From the NCBI RefSeq assembly GCF_019991125.1, contig NZ_JAGENB010000005.1, forward strand, positions 124,001 through 188,000: a DNA stretch of 64,000 bases, in the 5' to 3' direction. The translations under genes and the position numbers were made by a program. The notes beneath the pieces are model-generated. The model worked only from the letters and a program-made list of their open reading frames with translations, was not told the origin of the DNA and did not search any database. The stretch comes from Phyllobacterium calauticae. GTDB lineage: Bacteria; Pseudomonadota; Alphaproteobacteria; Rhizobiales; Rhizobiaceae. Below, in pieces: positions 27,459 to 37,069 of this stretch; the first letter of the stretch is position 1, and each line of letters opens with the position of its first letter.

Positions 27459-28735
27459 CTAGCGCCCTCATATCCTCGCCGGTCTGGCATCCATTCACCC
27501 AGCACGCGCTTGAACCCGCGATGAAACGCATTGTCAGAACGGAGGGAGCCTGGCTGTTTGACGCGCAAGGCAATGCCATCCTTGATGCGATTTCCTCCTG
27601 GTGGGTCATCACGCACGGGCATCGGCACCCACTGATCATGGAGGCGATCCGCACCGCCTGCGACAGTTACGACCAGATCATCTTTGCCGAATTCACCCAT
27701 GAGCCGGCGGAAAAGCTGGCGCGCGGCCTGCTGGCCGTCGCACCTGCGGGCCTCGCCCACGTGTTCTATTCGGACAGCGGGTCAACCTGCGTGGAAGTGG
27801 CGCTGAAGATGGCGCTCGGCTTCTTCCATAATACCGGCGCACCACGCTCGCGCATTGTCGTCATGGAGGACGGTTATCACGGCGACACGATTGGAACCAT
27901 GTCGGCGGGGGAGCGCGGCGTCTTCAACGCGGCCTACCAGTCCCTGTTGTTCAGCGTCGACCGTTTGCCGTTTCCCTCGCCCGGCCACGAACAGGCCACG
28001 CTCGATGAATTTGAAAGGCTGTGCCGGAGCGGTCAGGCCGCGGCATTGCTGGTCGAGCCTTTGGTGCTCGGGGCAGGGGGCATGCGGATGTACCCGGCTT
28101 TTGTGCTGGCCGAACTGAAGCGGATTGCCGCTCGGCATGGCACGTTGCTCATCGCCGACGAGGTGATGACGGGCTGGGGGCGTACGGGAACGCTCTTTGC
28201 CTGCACTCAGGCTGGCATCGCGCCGGACATATTGTGCACGTCAAAGGGCTTGACGGGCGGTGCCTTGCCGCTGGCCGCCACGCTGTGCACAGCGCCGGTT
28301 TTTGATGCGCATCTGTCGACAGACCGCAGCCGGATGTTCTTTCATTCGAGTTCCTACACCGCAAACCCGATTGCCTGCGCAGCAGCCCTCGCAAACCTTG
28401 CCGTGTGGGAAAACGAGCCCGTCGAGGCGCGTATTCAATCGCTGGCAGCCATGCATCGCCGGAAACTCAAACGGTTCGCCGCAGATGGCCGATTCAGCAA
28501 TGTGCGGCAGGCGGGTACGATTGCAGCGCTTGATCTGGATGTTCCGGCATCGGGTTATCTCTCGGATGCCGGACCAAAACTGCGGGCGTTCTTCCGATCC
28601 CGAAACCTGCTGATCCGCCCGCTTGGCAACATCATCTATCTGATGCCGCCCTATGGCGTGGAGGAGGGCGATCTTGATCGTGCCTATGACGCGATTGACG
28701 AGGCCGCGGATCTGTTTGCGGCAGGCAGGCGATGA
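27455..28735 (+). CDS. bioA: Adenosylmethionine-8-amino-7-oxononanoate aminotransferase BioA
   Basis: A 426-residue class III PLP aminotransferase using S-adenosylmethionine as amino donor to make 7,8-diaminononanoate. It starts with VWHPFTQHA, has [13 protein letters not shown] (the Trp pair typical of BioA), [28 protein letters not shown] and CTSKGLTGG with PLP Lys264. It overlaps bioD and bioZ by 4 bp each. Confidence 0.96.
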   Translation: MTSALISSPVWHPFTQHALEPAMKRIVRTEGAWLFDAQGNAILDAISSWWVITHGHRHPLIMEAIRTACDSYDQIIFAEFTHEPAEKLARGLLAVAPAGLAHVFYSDSGSTCVEVALKMALGFFHNTGAPRSRIVVMEDGYHGDTIGTMSAGERGVFNAAYQSLLFSVDRLPFPSPGHEQATLDEFERLCRSGQAAALLVEPLVLGAGGMRMYPAFVLAELKRIAARHGTLLIADEVMTGWGRTGTLFACTQAGIAPDILCTSKGLTGGALPLAATLCTAPVFDAHLSTDRSRMFFHSSSYTANPIACAAALANLAVWENEPVEARIQSLAAMHRRKLKRFAADGRFSNVRQAGTIAALDLDVPASGYLSDAGPKLRAFFRSRNLLIRPLGNIIYLMPPYGVEEGDLDRAYDAIDEAADLFAAGRR

Positions 28736-29706
28736 GCCGTATCATTGGTTTGGGTCACTACGTTCCGGAGCGCTGCGTGGAAAACGCGGAGATAGAGGTC
28801 AACCTTGGGCTCGAGCCCGGCTGGATCGAGCGAAGAACGGGTATTCGTACCCGGTATTGGGCAAGGGATGGCGAGCTGCTCACCGACCTCGCCGCAAAGG
28901 CCGGACAGTCGGCACTTGATGACGCCGGGCTGCAATCGGCCGATATCGCCTTGACGCTGCTGGCCACGTCAACGCCCGACCATCTGCTGCCACCGTCGGC
29001 GCCGCTGCTTGCGCATCGGCTCAAGCTCGTCAATTCGGGTGCCCTGGATCTTGCCGGAGCCTGCTCGGGTTTCCTCTATGCGCTGACGTTGGCAGACGGT
29101 TTCGTCCGCACGCAGAAGCGGCCGGTTCTCGTGGTTGCCGCCAACATTCTGAGCCGCCGTATCAACCCGGCGGAACGGGCCAGTGCCGTCCTCTTTGCCG
29201 ACGCGGCAGGTGCTGTCGTTCTGGCGCCATCGGCAGCGCCGGGCACGGGCCTGCTCGGTGTGGATTTGGCCGCCGATGGCAGCCATTATGATTTGATCTC
29301 CATTCCCGCCGGCGGTTCGAAGACGCCTTTTTCGCCGGACATGGCTGCGGCGGACTGCCTGATGACCATGCGCAACGGCAAGGAAATGTTTGCGCAGGCC
29401 GTGCACATGATGACGCGCTGCGCCGAACGGGCAATGGCGGATGCGCGTATTGGCCCGCAGGACGTCAGCCGGTTCGTGCCGCACCAGGCCAATGCGCGTA
29501 TTTTTGATCTCGTCAGCGACAATCTTGGCATTGACGCCGTGCGGACGGTCCGCACCATAGCGGCCTATGGCAATTCCTCGGCAGCCACCATTCCGCTGTC
29601 CCTATCGCTGGCGCAGCGTGACCGGCGATTCATGCCGGGTGAACGGCTGTTGCTGACGGCTGCCGGTGCGGGTCTGACCGGTGGCGCCGTTGTCTGGGGC
29701 ATCTAG
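28732..29706 (+). CDS. bioZ: BioZ, FabH-like 3-ketoacyl-ACP synthase of biotin precursor synthesis
   Basis: A 324-residue thiolase-fold synthase with the KAS III triad: Cys111 ([10 protein letters not shown]), His251 (PHQAN) and Asn281 (YGNSSAA). FabH paralogues at the end of bioBFDA in rhizobia and Brucella are BioZ. Work on the Agrobacterium enzyme reported condensation of glutaryl-CoA with malonyl-ACP, giving a pimeloyl-ACP precursor and replacing BioC/BioH. Absence of bioC or bioH here fits. Overlap with the bioA stop indicates that it belongs to the operon. A housekeeping fabH would normally sit with plsX, not here. Confidence 0.9.
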   Translation: MSRIIGLGHYVPERCVENAEIEVNLGLEPGWIERRTGIRTRYWARDGELLTDLAAKAGQSALDDAGLQSADIALTLLATSTPDHLLPPSAPLLAHRLKLVNSGALDLAGACSGFLYALTLADGFVRTQKRPVLVVAANILSRRINPAERASAVLFADAAGAVVLAPSAAPGTGLLGVDLAADGSHYDLISIPAGGSKTPFSPDMAAADCLMTMRNGKEMFAQAVHMMTRCAERAMADARIGPQDVSRFVPHQANARIFDLVSDNLGIDAVRTVRTIAAYGNSSAATIPLSLSLAQRDRRFMPGERLLLTAAGAGLTGGAVVWGI

Positions 29707-29722
29707 ACAGGTGTCCGAATGA

Positions 29723-29737
29723 GCCGCCATGGGCGGC
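29723..29737. terminator. Small hairpin between convergent bioZ and tetR
   Basis: GCCGCC-ATG-GGCGGC lies in the 32 bp between the bioZ stop and the stop of the convergent TetR gene. It has no T-run on either side, so it may be a weak terminator or merely a convergence hairpin. Confidence 0.35.
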
Positions 29738-29738
29738 A

Positions 29739-30398
29739 CTATTTCTGAATGTTGCGCATGATCATGTCGTAATGCGCGTTCACATAGTCGCCGAGTTGCG
29801 GCAGGTTGGTCTGGCAGTCCAGGAGTTTGTCGATCGTCAATGTCAGTGCCGGGCTGAGCAGGATATGGCTGCTCTCGCTGGTCGCGGCTCCCGGCCGGAA
29901 AACACCTTCACGGACGCCCTTTTCAATGAGGTTCTGAAACATGGTCAGCATGGGCAGGACAAACTCATTGTAATGAGCCATTGTCAGCTCGGGAAAGCTC
30001 CGGCCGTCGGAAATCAGAAAACGCAGGATTTCCCGCGAGTAGGGATTGACGGTCATGTGCTCGTAAACCGTATCGAGGAAAAGCCGGATGAGCTCATGCG
30101 GCGGGCGGTTCTGATGCTCGCTCAGGAACTGTTCTTCGTTGAAAATCGGTTGCGAAAGCTTGCGCACGACATCGTGAAACAACTCTTCCTTGTTCTGGAA
30201 ATACAGATAGATCGTGCCTTTGGTAACGCCTGCCCGCCTGGCCACATCCTCGATGCGCGTGGCGGTATAGCCGCGCTCGACGAACTCGTCGAAAGCCGCA
30301 TGCAGAATCTCCTGCGGGCGCTGTGCCTTGCGGCGCGCCCGCACGCCGGGGGTGGTGTCCGGCCCGGTTGTGCTTGACGCATTTTTTATTTCGGCCAT
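29739..30398 (-). CDS. TetR/AcrR-family repressor of the adjacent RND operon
   Basis: A 219-residue regulator. HTH at about 30-70 (ILHAAFDEFVERGYTATRIEDVARRAGVTKGTIYLYFQNKEELF), then a ligand-binding helical domain containing MTVNPYSREILRFLISDGRSFPE. The frame is open to an ATG at 30446, but that ATG lies in the operator and upstream of a near-perfect -10 (TATAAT) on this strand; ATG 30398 has GGATGAA just upstream and is preferred. It is divergent from the two-adaptor RND operon, the usual layout for a local efflux repressor such as AcrR or BepR. Confidence 0.88.
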   Translation of the reverse strand: MAEIKNASSTTGPDTTPGVRARRKAQRPQEILHAAFDEFVERGYTATRIEDVARRAGVTKGTIYLYFQNKEELFHDVVRKLSQPIFNEEQFLSEHQNRPPHELIRLFLDTVYEHMTVNPYSREILRFLISDGRSFPELTMAHYNEFVLPMLTMFQNLIEKGVREGVFRPGAATSESSHILLSPALTLTIDKLLDCQTNLPQLGDYVNAHYDMIMRNIQK

Positions 30399-30437
30399 GA
30401 TTTCATCCAATGGAGCCTTGAAGTCGACTTGGACAAC

Positions 30438-30474
30438 ATTATACATTGACTGAACGATCAGTCAATAATATACC
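30438..30474. promoter_or_regulatory. TetR operator overlapping two divergent promoters
   Basis: A perfect inverted repeat ATTGACTGA-ACGA-TCAGTCAAT spans 30445-30466. Each arm supplies a -35 box: minus strand TTGACT, 16 bp, TATAAT (30443-30438) towards tetR; plus strand TTGACT (30446-30451), 17 bp, TATACC (30469-30474) towards the efflux operon. One TetR dimer pair bound here would block both promoters. The symmetry and boxes are seen directly; regulation is inferred. Confidence 0.85.
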
Positions 30475-30501
30475 CGCCACACCTTTTCATGGATTGGTTG
30501 A

Positions 30502-31647
30502 ATGATGCGGCCTGACTTTTTCTCCTCCGGATTTGTGGTTGAGCGCCAGCGGCAACGGTATGATGTGTCTGCCGTGCCCAGGCTGCTGGTGATGATTTTG
30601 GGGCTTGCCCTGCTGGCCGGTTGCCAGCCGAAAAAAGCGGCCGAACAGAAGCCGCCGGCCCAGGTGAATGTCGCCAAGATCGTGTTCACGGATTATGCGC
30701 AGAGTGTTTCGGTAACCGGTGAAATACGGGCGAAGATCGACAGCAATCTTTCGTTCCGGGTGAGCGGGAAGGTGACCGAACGGCTTGTGGATGTGGGTGA
30801 CCATGTCGCCGCCGGCGACGTGCTGGCGCGTATCGACCCGACCCAGCAGCAGGCCGACGTTGCTGCGTCCGATGCGGCGGTCCGTTCCGCCGAGGCGCAG
30901 TTGCGTCAGACCACATCGGCATTCGACCGGCAAAAGGCACTGCTCGCACAGGGTTTCACCACGAGGAGCGCCTATGACAGTGCCGAGGAAGCCCAGCGCA
31001 CGGCACAGGGCTCGCTCGATGCAGCCAGGGCGCAACTGCAGACGTCGCGCGAAACCCTGTCCTATACCGAGTTGAAAGCCGACGCTTCCGGCGTGGTTAC
31101 CGCGCGCAACATCGAGGTGGGGCAGGTGACGCAGATTGCATCGACTGCGTTCACGGTGGCGGTGGATGGTCCGCGCGACGCGATTTTCAATGTCTATGAG
31201 GGACTGGTCACGCGCAGCATCGGCGATCAGCAGATCCAGATTATTCTGTTCGACAACCCCGCCATAACGGCCACAGGCATTATCCGCGAGGTCTCTCCGA
31301 CGGTGGACGATGCCTCCGGCACCGTGCGGGTCAAGGTCGCGGTGCAAAACCCGACGCCTCAGATGGCTCTTGGTTCCGTGGTGATCGGAACGGTCAAATT
31401 GCCGGCCGTCAAGGCGGCTGTTCTGCCATCGTCGGTCTTGACCTCGGACAATGGCAAGCCGGCCGTTTGGGTCGTCGATCCGCAAACAAACGTCGTCGAC
31501 CTGCGCGACGTGACCGTGACGGCGTACGAGTCGCTGTCTGTCGCGATTGGCGGCGGATTGCAGGCAGGCGAACAGGTGGTGACGACAGGCGGAACCAGGT
31601 TGCGGCCAACCGAGATTGTAGCAATCAAGAGTGGTGATCCGTCATGA
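30502..31647 (+). CDS. RND efflux periplasmic adaptor 1 of a two-adaptor system, lipoprotein
   Basis: A 381-residue membrane-fusion protein with lipobox LALLAGC (Cys41), lipoyl halves around FRVSGKVTERLVDVGDHVAAGDVLARIDPTQQQ and YTELKADASGVVTARNIEVGQV, and a short coiled-coil between them. The 25-30 polar residues before the hydrophobic leader suggest a start later than ATG 30502, for example GTG near 30574; I keep the longer form because no later start has a better RBS. It overlaps the second adaptor gene by 4 bp. Together with that adaptor and the RND pump it forms one operon under the divergent TetR. Confidence 0.88.
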   Translation: MMRPDFFSSGFVVERQRQRYDVSAVPRLLVMILGLALLAGCQPKKAAEQKPPAQVNVAKIVFTDYAQSVSVTGEIRAKIDSNLSFRVSGKVTERLVDVGDHVAAGDVLARIDPTQQQADVAASDAAVRSAEAQLRQTTSAFDRQKALLAQGFTTRSAYDSAEEAQRTAQGSLDAARAQLQTSRETLSYTELKADASGVVTARNIEVGQVTQIASTAFTVAVDGPRDAIFNVYEGLVTRSIGDQQIQIILFDNPAITATGIIREVSPTVDDASGTVRVKVAVQNPTPQMALGSVVIGTVKLPAVKAAVLPSSVLTSDNGKPAVWVVDPQTNVVDLRDVTVTAYESLSVAIGGGLQAGEQVVTTGGTRLRPTEIVAIKSGDPS

Positions 31648-32729
31648 GGCGTGTTCTCGTTTACGGCGCAAGCCTTGTCTGTCTGGGTGTGGCTCTCAGT
31701 GCCTGCCAGAAGGAAGGCGAGGCCAAGCAGCCTGATGTCGTGCGTCCGGTTCTGTCGGTCGTGGTTAAATCGCAAACCCTACAGGTCCGGGGATTTGCCG
31801 GCAAGATAGAACCGCGTTTTGAAACCCAGCTCGGCTTCCGCACCCTCGGGCGCATCGTGCGCCGTGATGTGTCCGTCGGAGACCAGGTTTCGAACGGGCA
31901 GGAGATCGCGGCAATCGATCCGCTCGCGCTGGAACTCGCGGTGCAGGCAGCGCAGGCGAACTTGTCGTCCACCAAGGCCCAGCTTGCCAACGCCGCGTCG
32001 ACGGCCGACCGGCAGAAGGCGCTCCTCAGCCAGAATTCGGCGACGGAAGCTGTCGTCGATCAGGCGCAGCAGGCCTATGAAGCCGCCGTCGCCTCGGTTG
32101 TACGGTCGGAAGCTGACCTGACGAAGGCGCGCGAAGAACTCGGCTATGCGGTGCTGCGGTCCGATTTCGACGGCGTGGTGACGTCCCTGCAGGCGGATGT
32201 CGGGCAGACCGTGACCGCCGGCCAGCTGGTGGCCGTCGTTGCACGCCCGGATGTCCGTGAGGCGGTGGTCGATATTCCCGAAACGGTGGCCGGCGCGATC
32301 GAGGCGGGAAGCAGGTTCGGTGTCTCCCTGCAGACCGATCCGACAATACAGACGGCAGGTGTTGTCAGGGAAATCGCACCGCAGGCGGATGAAGCCACGC
32401 GCACGCGCCGAACCCGCATCACGCTGCAGCAGCCGCCGGAAGGGTTCCGTTTGGGGACCACGGTGACGGCTTATCTCACCACCGCAGCGGATCCGCGCAT
32501 CCGCATTCCGGCAACGGCAATCCTCGACAAGGATGGCAAGACGTTCGTGTGGCTGATCGATGAAAAGCAGGCGGCGGTTTCGGCCAGGGAAGTCAAACTG
32601 GAAGACCGCACCAATGCGGACGCCATTGTCGTGTCCGGACTGACCGACGGTGACCGGATCGCCACAGCCGGGGCGCATAGCCTGGTCGAAGGCCAGAAAA
32701 TCAAGATGACTGACGGGAATCCGCTATGA
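31644..32729 (+). CDS. RND efflux periplasmic adaptor 2 of a two-adaptor system, lipoprotein
   Basis: A 361-residue membrane-fusion protein, paralogous to the preceding gene but clearly diverged. Lipobox VALSAC gives lipidated Cys21. Lipoyl halves are FRTLGRIVRRDVSVGDQVSNGQEIAAIDPLALE and YAVLRSDFDGVVTSLQADVGQTV, and the C-terminal part carries RIRIPATAILDKDGKTFVWLID. Two adaptors in tandem before one RND gene recall TriA-TriB of Pseudomonas TriABC, in which both are required. It overlaps both neighbours by 4 bp. Confidence 0.9.
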   Translation: MRRVLVYGASLVCLGVALSACQKEGEAKQPDVVRPVLSVVVKSQTLQVRGFAGKIEPRFETQLGFRTLGRIVRRDVSVGDQVSNGQEIAAIDPLALELAVQAAQANLSSTKAQLANAASTADRQKALLSQNSATEAVVDQAQQAYEAAVASVVRSEADLTKAREELGYAVLRSDFDGVVTSLQADVGQTVTAGQLVAVVARPDVREAVVDIPETVAGAIEAGSRFGVSLQTDPTIQTAGVVREIAPQADEATRTRRTRITLQQPPEGFRLGTTVTAYLTTAADPRIRIPATAILDKDGKTFVWLIDEKQAAVSAREVKLEDRTNADAIVVSGLTDGDRIATAGAHSLVEGQKIKMTDGNPL

Positions 32730-35700
32730 AGAAGTTCAACCTCTCGGAATGGGCGCTCGATCACCGGTCTCTCGTCTGGTATTTCATGATCGTTTTCACA
32801 ATTGCCGGGATTTTCTCCTATCTCAATCTCGGCCGCGAGGAAGACCCGAACTTTACCATCAAGACCATGGTGATCTCGGCCCAATGGCCGGGAGCGTCGG
32901 TCGAGGACACGACGACACAGGTCACCGAGCGGATTGAAAAGAAGCTCGAGGAACTCGATACGCTGGACTATACCCGCAGTGTCAGTTCGCCGGGATCGAC
33001 GACGATTTTCCTCAACCTCAAGGATACGGTGCGCGGCGATGCCGTCACGCAAACCTGGATCCGCGTCCGCAACATGATCCGCGATATTTCCCCGCAGTTT
33101 CCGCAAGGGGTCGTCGGGCCGTTCTTCAATGACCAGTTCGGCGATGTCTATGGCAATGTCTACGGCTTTACCTCCGACGGGCTGAGCCGGCGGCAACTGC
33201 GCGATTACGTCGAAGACGTCAGGCGGAAAATCCTGACGGTTCCCGATGTCGGCAAGGTCGAGCTCGTGGGTGCGCAGGACGAGGCGATCTATCTGGAGTT
33301 CTCGCCCAAGCAGGTCGCGGCCCTCGGGCTGGACCAGCAGGCCATCATCAGCACCCTGCAGGCGCAGAATGCGATCACCCCGTCGGGCGTCATCGAAACC
33401 GGTCCTGAACGGGTGATGATCCGGGTGAACGGCCAGTTCGTGTCGGAGAAGAGCCTCCAGGCCATCAATCTTCGCGTCAATGACCGCTTCTTCCGGTTGA
33501 GCGATGTCGCGCGGGTTACCCGCGGTTATATCGATCCGCCGACCAGCCTGTTCCGCGTGAACGGCAAGGAGGCCATCGGTCTTGCCATCGGCATGAAGCC
33601 GAACGGCAACCTCTTGAAGTTTGGCGAACACCTCAAGGCGCAGATGCAGCAGATCACGGCGGATCTGCCAGTGGGCGTTGGCGTCAATCTGGTTTCGGAC
33701 CAGCCGCAAATCGTCGAGGAGGCGGTATCCGGCTTCACGCGCGCCCTGTTTGAGGCCGTCGCCATCGTGCTGGCGGTCAGCTTTGTCAGCCTGGGCATGC
33801 GTGCCGGTTTCGTGGTTGCACTGGCCATACCGCTTGTTCTGGCGATCACCTTCATGGTGATGGAATATATGGGCATCTCGCTCCAGCGTATTTCACTGGG
33901 TGCGCTGATCATCGCGCTGGGCTTGCTCGTCGATGACGCGATGATCGCCGTCGAGATGATGGTGGCGCGGCTTGAGGCAGGGGATAATCTGCGCAAGGCC
34001 GCCACCTATGTATATACACACACTGCCTTTCCGATGCTGACCGGAACGCTGGTGACGGTATCCGGCTTCATTCCCGTTGGCCTCAACAGCAGTGCGGCGG
34101 GTGAATTCACCTATACGCTGTTCGTCGTGATCGCCGTATCGCTGGTTGTTTCGTGGATCGTGGCGGTTATCTTCACGCCGCTGCTCGGCGTGACGCTGCT
34201 GCCGAAGACCATGAAGAACAAGCACGAGAACCCCGGCCGGTTTACCCTGTGGTTCCAGCGTATTCTCCTGCTCTGCATGCGGTTCCGCTGGGTGACCATT
34301 GCCGCGACCGTCGTGATTTTCGCGGTTTCCCTGTACGGAATGGGTCACGTCCAGCAGCAGTTCTTCCCCAACTCCGATCGTCATGAGCTGATTGTCGACT
34401 GGAACCTGCCGCAGAATGCCTCGATCCTGGAAACCAAGGCGCAGATGGACAAGTTCGAGGCGGAGCAATTGGCCGGCAACGCCGATATCGATCATTGGAG
34501 CTCCTATGTCGGGCAGGGCGCCATCCGCTTCCTCCTGTCATTCGATGTGCAGCCGTCAAATCCGTTCTTCGGGCAGACGGTGATCGTGACGAAGAGCCTG
34601 GAGGCACGCGACCGGCTGCGGACGACGTTGCAGGCATGGCTGAAGAACGAGTTCCCAAGCACCGACGCCTTTGTCCATCTGCTGGATATCGGACCGCCGG
34701 TCGGCCGTCCGGTCCAGTACCGGGTCAGCGGGCCGGATGTGCAGAAGGTGCGCGATTACGCCCATGATATGGCCAATCTGATTGCCGGCAATCCATCCAT
34801 CGGCGACATCACCTTCGATTGGAACGAACCCTCCCGCGTCATCAAGGTCGACGTGCTGCAGGACAAGGCGCGTCAGCTCGGGATCACCTCGGAATCGATT
34901 GCCTCGTCGCTCAATGCCGTTGTCGGCGGTTCGACGATCACGCAGGTCAGGGATTCCATCTATCTGATCAATGTGGTTGTGCGCGCCCGCGCCGATGAAC
35001 GCGGCTCGATCGACCAGCTTCGCAACATCCAGCTGACGACCAGCAACGGCCAGTCCGTGCCGGCTGCAGCTGTTGCGAACTTCCGCTACGAGCTGGAGCA
35101 GTCGGTGGTCTGGCGTCGCGCGCGCCAACCCACCATAACGCTCAAGGCCGGTATCGTCGGTGACCTTCAGCCCGCAACAGTGGTGACGCAACTGGCGCCC
35201 AAGGTTACCGAGTTCGCAGGCAAGCTGCCGCCGGGTTACGGTGTTGTCGTTGGCGGTGCGGTGGAAGAAAGCGGCAAGGCCCAGGCGCCCATCGCAGCCG
35301 TTGCTCCGCTCATGCTGTTTGCCATGGTGACCCTTTTGATGATCCAGCTGCAAAGCTTCCAGCGGCTGTTCCTGGTCTTTGCGGTTGCGCCGCTGGCCAT
35401 CATCGGCGTCGTTGCCGCGTTGCTCTCCAGCAATTCTCCACTTGGCTTTGTGGCTTTGCTGGGCGTCCTGGCGTTGATCGGCATTCTGATCCGCAATTCC
35501 GTGATCCTTGTCGTCCAGATCGAGGATCTCAGGCGGGAAGGCAAGGATCCGTGGAGTGCTGTGGTCGAAGCGACGGAGCATCGCATGCGGCCGATCATGC
35601 TGACGGCAGCCGCGGCCAGCCTTGCGCTGATCCCGATTGCCCGGGAAATATTCTGGGGGCCGATGGCCTATGCCATGATGGGCGGCATTATCGTGGGTAC

Positions 35701-35815
35701 GGTGCTGACGCTTCTGTTCCTGCCCGCACTCTACATCGCGTGGTTCCGCATCAAGGCGCCTGATAATACTGTTCCGCCCGCAGGGCATCAGGAACCGGCA
35801 AGCGTGAATGCATGA
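32726..35815 (+). CDS. RND efflux permease, two-adaptor system
   Basis: A 1029-residue inner-membrane RND pump. N-terminal KKFNLSEWALDHRSLVWYFMIVFTIAGIFSYLNLGREEDPNFTIKTMVISAQWPGAS is typical of the TriC/NolG-like branch rather than AcrB. TM4 contains LGLLVDDAMIAVEMMV with the paired proton-relay Asp residues. The second half has HRMRPIMLTAAAASLALIPI and the final FLPALYIAWFR. No outer-membrane channel gene follows, so a shared TolC-like protein, perhaps the OMF at 20787-22346, must complete the pump. It overlaps adaptor 2 by 4 bp. Confidence 0.93.
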   Translation: MKKFNLSEWALDHRSLVWYFMIVFTIAGIFSYLNLGREEDPNFTIKTMVISAQWPGASVEDTTTQVTERIEKKLEELDTLDYTRSVSSPGSTTIFLNLKDTVRGDAVTQTWIRVRNMIRDISPQFPQGVVGPFFNDQFGDVYGNVYGFTSDGLSRRQLRDYVEDVRRKILTVPDVGKVELVGAQDEAIYLEFSPKQVAALGLDQQAIISTLQAQNAITPSGVIETGPERVMIRVNGQFVSEKSLQAINLRVNDRFFRLSDVARVTRGYIDPPTSLFRVNGKEAIGLAIGMKPNGNLLKFGEHLKAQMQQITADLPVGVGVNLVSDQPQIVEEAVSGFTRALFEAVAIVLAVSFVSLGMRAGFVVALAIPLVLAITFMVMEYMGISLQRISLGALIIALGLLVDDAMIAVEMMVARLEAGDNLRKAATYVYTHTAFPMLTGTLVTVSGFIPVGLNSSAAGEFTYTLFVVIAVSLVVSWIVAVIFTPLLGVTLLPKTMKNKHENPGRFTLWFQRILLLCMRFRWVTIAATVVIFAVSLYGMGHVQQQFFPNSDRHELIVDWNLPQNASILETKAQMDKFEAEQLAGNADIDHWSSYVGQGAIRFLLSFDVQPSNPFFGQTVIVTKSLEARDRLRTTLQAWLKNEFPSTDAFVHLLDIGPPVGRPVQYRVSGPDVQKVRDYAHDMANLIAGNPSIGDITFDWNEPSRVIKVDVLQDKARQLGITSESIASSLNAVVGGSTITQVRDSIYLINVVVRARADERGSIDQLRNIQLTTSNGQSVPAAAVANFRYELEQSVVWRRARQPTITLKAGIVGDLQPATVVTQLAPKVTEFAGKLPPGYGVVVGGAVEESGKAQAPIAAVAPLMLFAMVTLLMIQLQSFQRLFLVFAVAPLAIIGVVAALLSSNSPLGFVALLGVLALIGILIRNSVILVVQIEDLRREGKDPWSAVVEATEHRMRPIMLTAAAASLALIPIAREIFWGPMAYAMMGGIIVGTVLTLLFLPALYIAWFRIKAPDNTVPPAGHQEPASVNA

Positions 35816-35850
35816 TTGGTTGAGGCGGGCGGAGCCAGCTTTCCGCCCAT

Positions 35851-35877
35851 AAAAAAACCGGGGCCTTGCGGCCCCGG
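35851..35877 (-). terminator. Intrinsic terminator of the second porin gene
   Basis: Perfect 8 bp stem CCGGGGCC-TTGC-GGCCCCGG. On the minus strand it is followed by seven T residues (35857-35851), a textbook terminator 21 bp after the porin stop. It may also end the plus-strand RND operon. Confidence 0.9.
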
Positions 35878-35897
35878 ACAATCAGCCTTTGCGATGA

Positions 35898-36986
35898 CTA
35901 GAAATTGCGCTGGAAGCGGATGATACCACCGAAGGCATCGTCATTGCCGCCATGGGCAAGGGAGTAGTCCTTACGCGCGCCGTCAAACTTGGTGTAGTTG
36001 AGTTCCGGTGTGATCGTGAAGCCGGGAACAAGCTCGTAAGCCACGTTCAAAGCAGCAGCAATCGTGCCCTGTTCTTCGTAAGCAACCTGCGCATTGACGG
36101 TTGCCTTGTCGGTAACCTTGGCAGCCAGGCCGCCCCAGATGGCGTAGTCGCCTTCCCACGTGCCGAACCAGTTGCGGTTGACATTGGTGTTGAAGGACTG
36201 GTCGTCATAGTTGGTCTGGTAGGCGCCCATCACCCAGGCGGAAACCGTGTCGGTGAACTTGACGTCCAGACGAGCCTTGAAGCCCCATTCTTCCACGGCA
36301 GAGTCGTAACCGGCGATACCGGAGATCGTTCCCCAGCCCTGTTCGTACTTGGCACCCACGAGGACGTGGGGCATGTAGTCATCGATGCGGTAATCGTAAC
36401 CCTGATCCACTTCGCCCTGCTCGGCGGCGATGATCGCCGAGAAGCCATTTCCGGCGTTGTATGTGTAGCTTATCTGGTTGCTGGCAAAGCTGTTGTACTG
36501 GATCACGTCGTCATTGATGATGTTACCGGCATATCCGACCCACGAGCCGAAGATTTCGTCGGCCACGCCGACGCGGAAGCCGCCCAGTTCGATAAAGGCC
36601 TGCGGAATGGACGCGCCATCCTGATTGCCATCGGTATACTGGAAACGCGTCTGGATGTAGGAGCGCAATGTGCCAAGTTCGGTTTCCGTCCGGGCATCAA
36701 AACGCACCTCGGCACGGGCACGCTTGTAATAGGTGTCGTTCTGGCCGCCCATGTGTCCGCCCTTGTATGGGTCGTCACCGCCGCCGGCATCGTAGCGCAT
36801 GTAACCGCCGATCTTCAGGCATGTCTCGGTGCCCGGGATATAGAAGAAGCCGGCACCATATGCGTCACACACTTTGACGTACTCGACGGCTTCTGGTTCA
36901 GCGACAACAACTGCATCTGCAGCGCGAGCTCCCGATACTGCAACAAGTGCAGCGGCAGAGCCGAGAAGAAGAGTTTTGATATTCAT
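35898..36986 (-). CDS. Outer-membrane porin, Omp2/rhizobial type (copy 2)
   Basis: A 362-residue porin paralogous to the copy at 22467-23543. The signal peptide MNIKTLLLGSAAALVAVSGARA differs from copy 1 at only a few positions; the first 60 mature residues and the last 50 (NYTKFDGARKDYSLAHGGNDDAFGG region) are nearly the same. The differences concentrate in the middle loops (YYKRARAEV, NQDGASIPQ, FNTNVNRNW). It ends FQRNF as outer-membrane barrels do. SD sequence GGAG lies 6 nt upstream of ATG 36986. An upstream 34 bp box is repeated, inverted, 240 bp further away, and a candidate antisense-type sRNA is encoded divergently. Confidence 0.93.
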   Translation of the reverse strand: MNIKTLLLGSAAALVAVSGARAADAVVVAEPEAVEYVKVCDAYGAGFFYIPGTETCLKIGGYMRYDAGGGDDPYKGGHMGGQNDTYYKRARAEVRFDARTETELGTLRSYIQTRFQYTDGNQDGASIPQAFIELGGFRVGVADEIFGSWVGYAGNIINDDVIQYNSFASNQISYTYNAGNGFSAIIAAEQGEVDQGYDYRIDDYMPHVLVGAKYEQGWGTISGIAGYDSAVEEWGFKARLDVKFTDTVSAWVMGAYQTNYDDQSFNTNVNRNWFGTWEGDYAIWGGLAAKVTDKATVNAQVAYEEQGTIAAALNVAYELVPGFTITPELNYTKFDGARKDYSLAHGGNDDAFGGIIRFQRNF

Positions 36987-37069
36987 GTCGATCTCCAGTG
37001 AAGGATCATTGTTCTAGGGGCAAGCCAAATTCGCAGTGCCTCACTTATGTCTTACTTTGGTACCCTTTT

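Noticed and set aside
30399-30446. ATG 30446 as start of the tetR gene
   Set aside because: It lies in the operator and upstream of the TATAAT -10 for the same gene, so it would not be on the mRNA.
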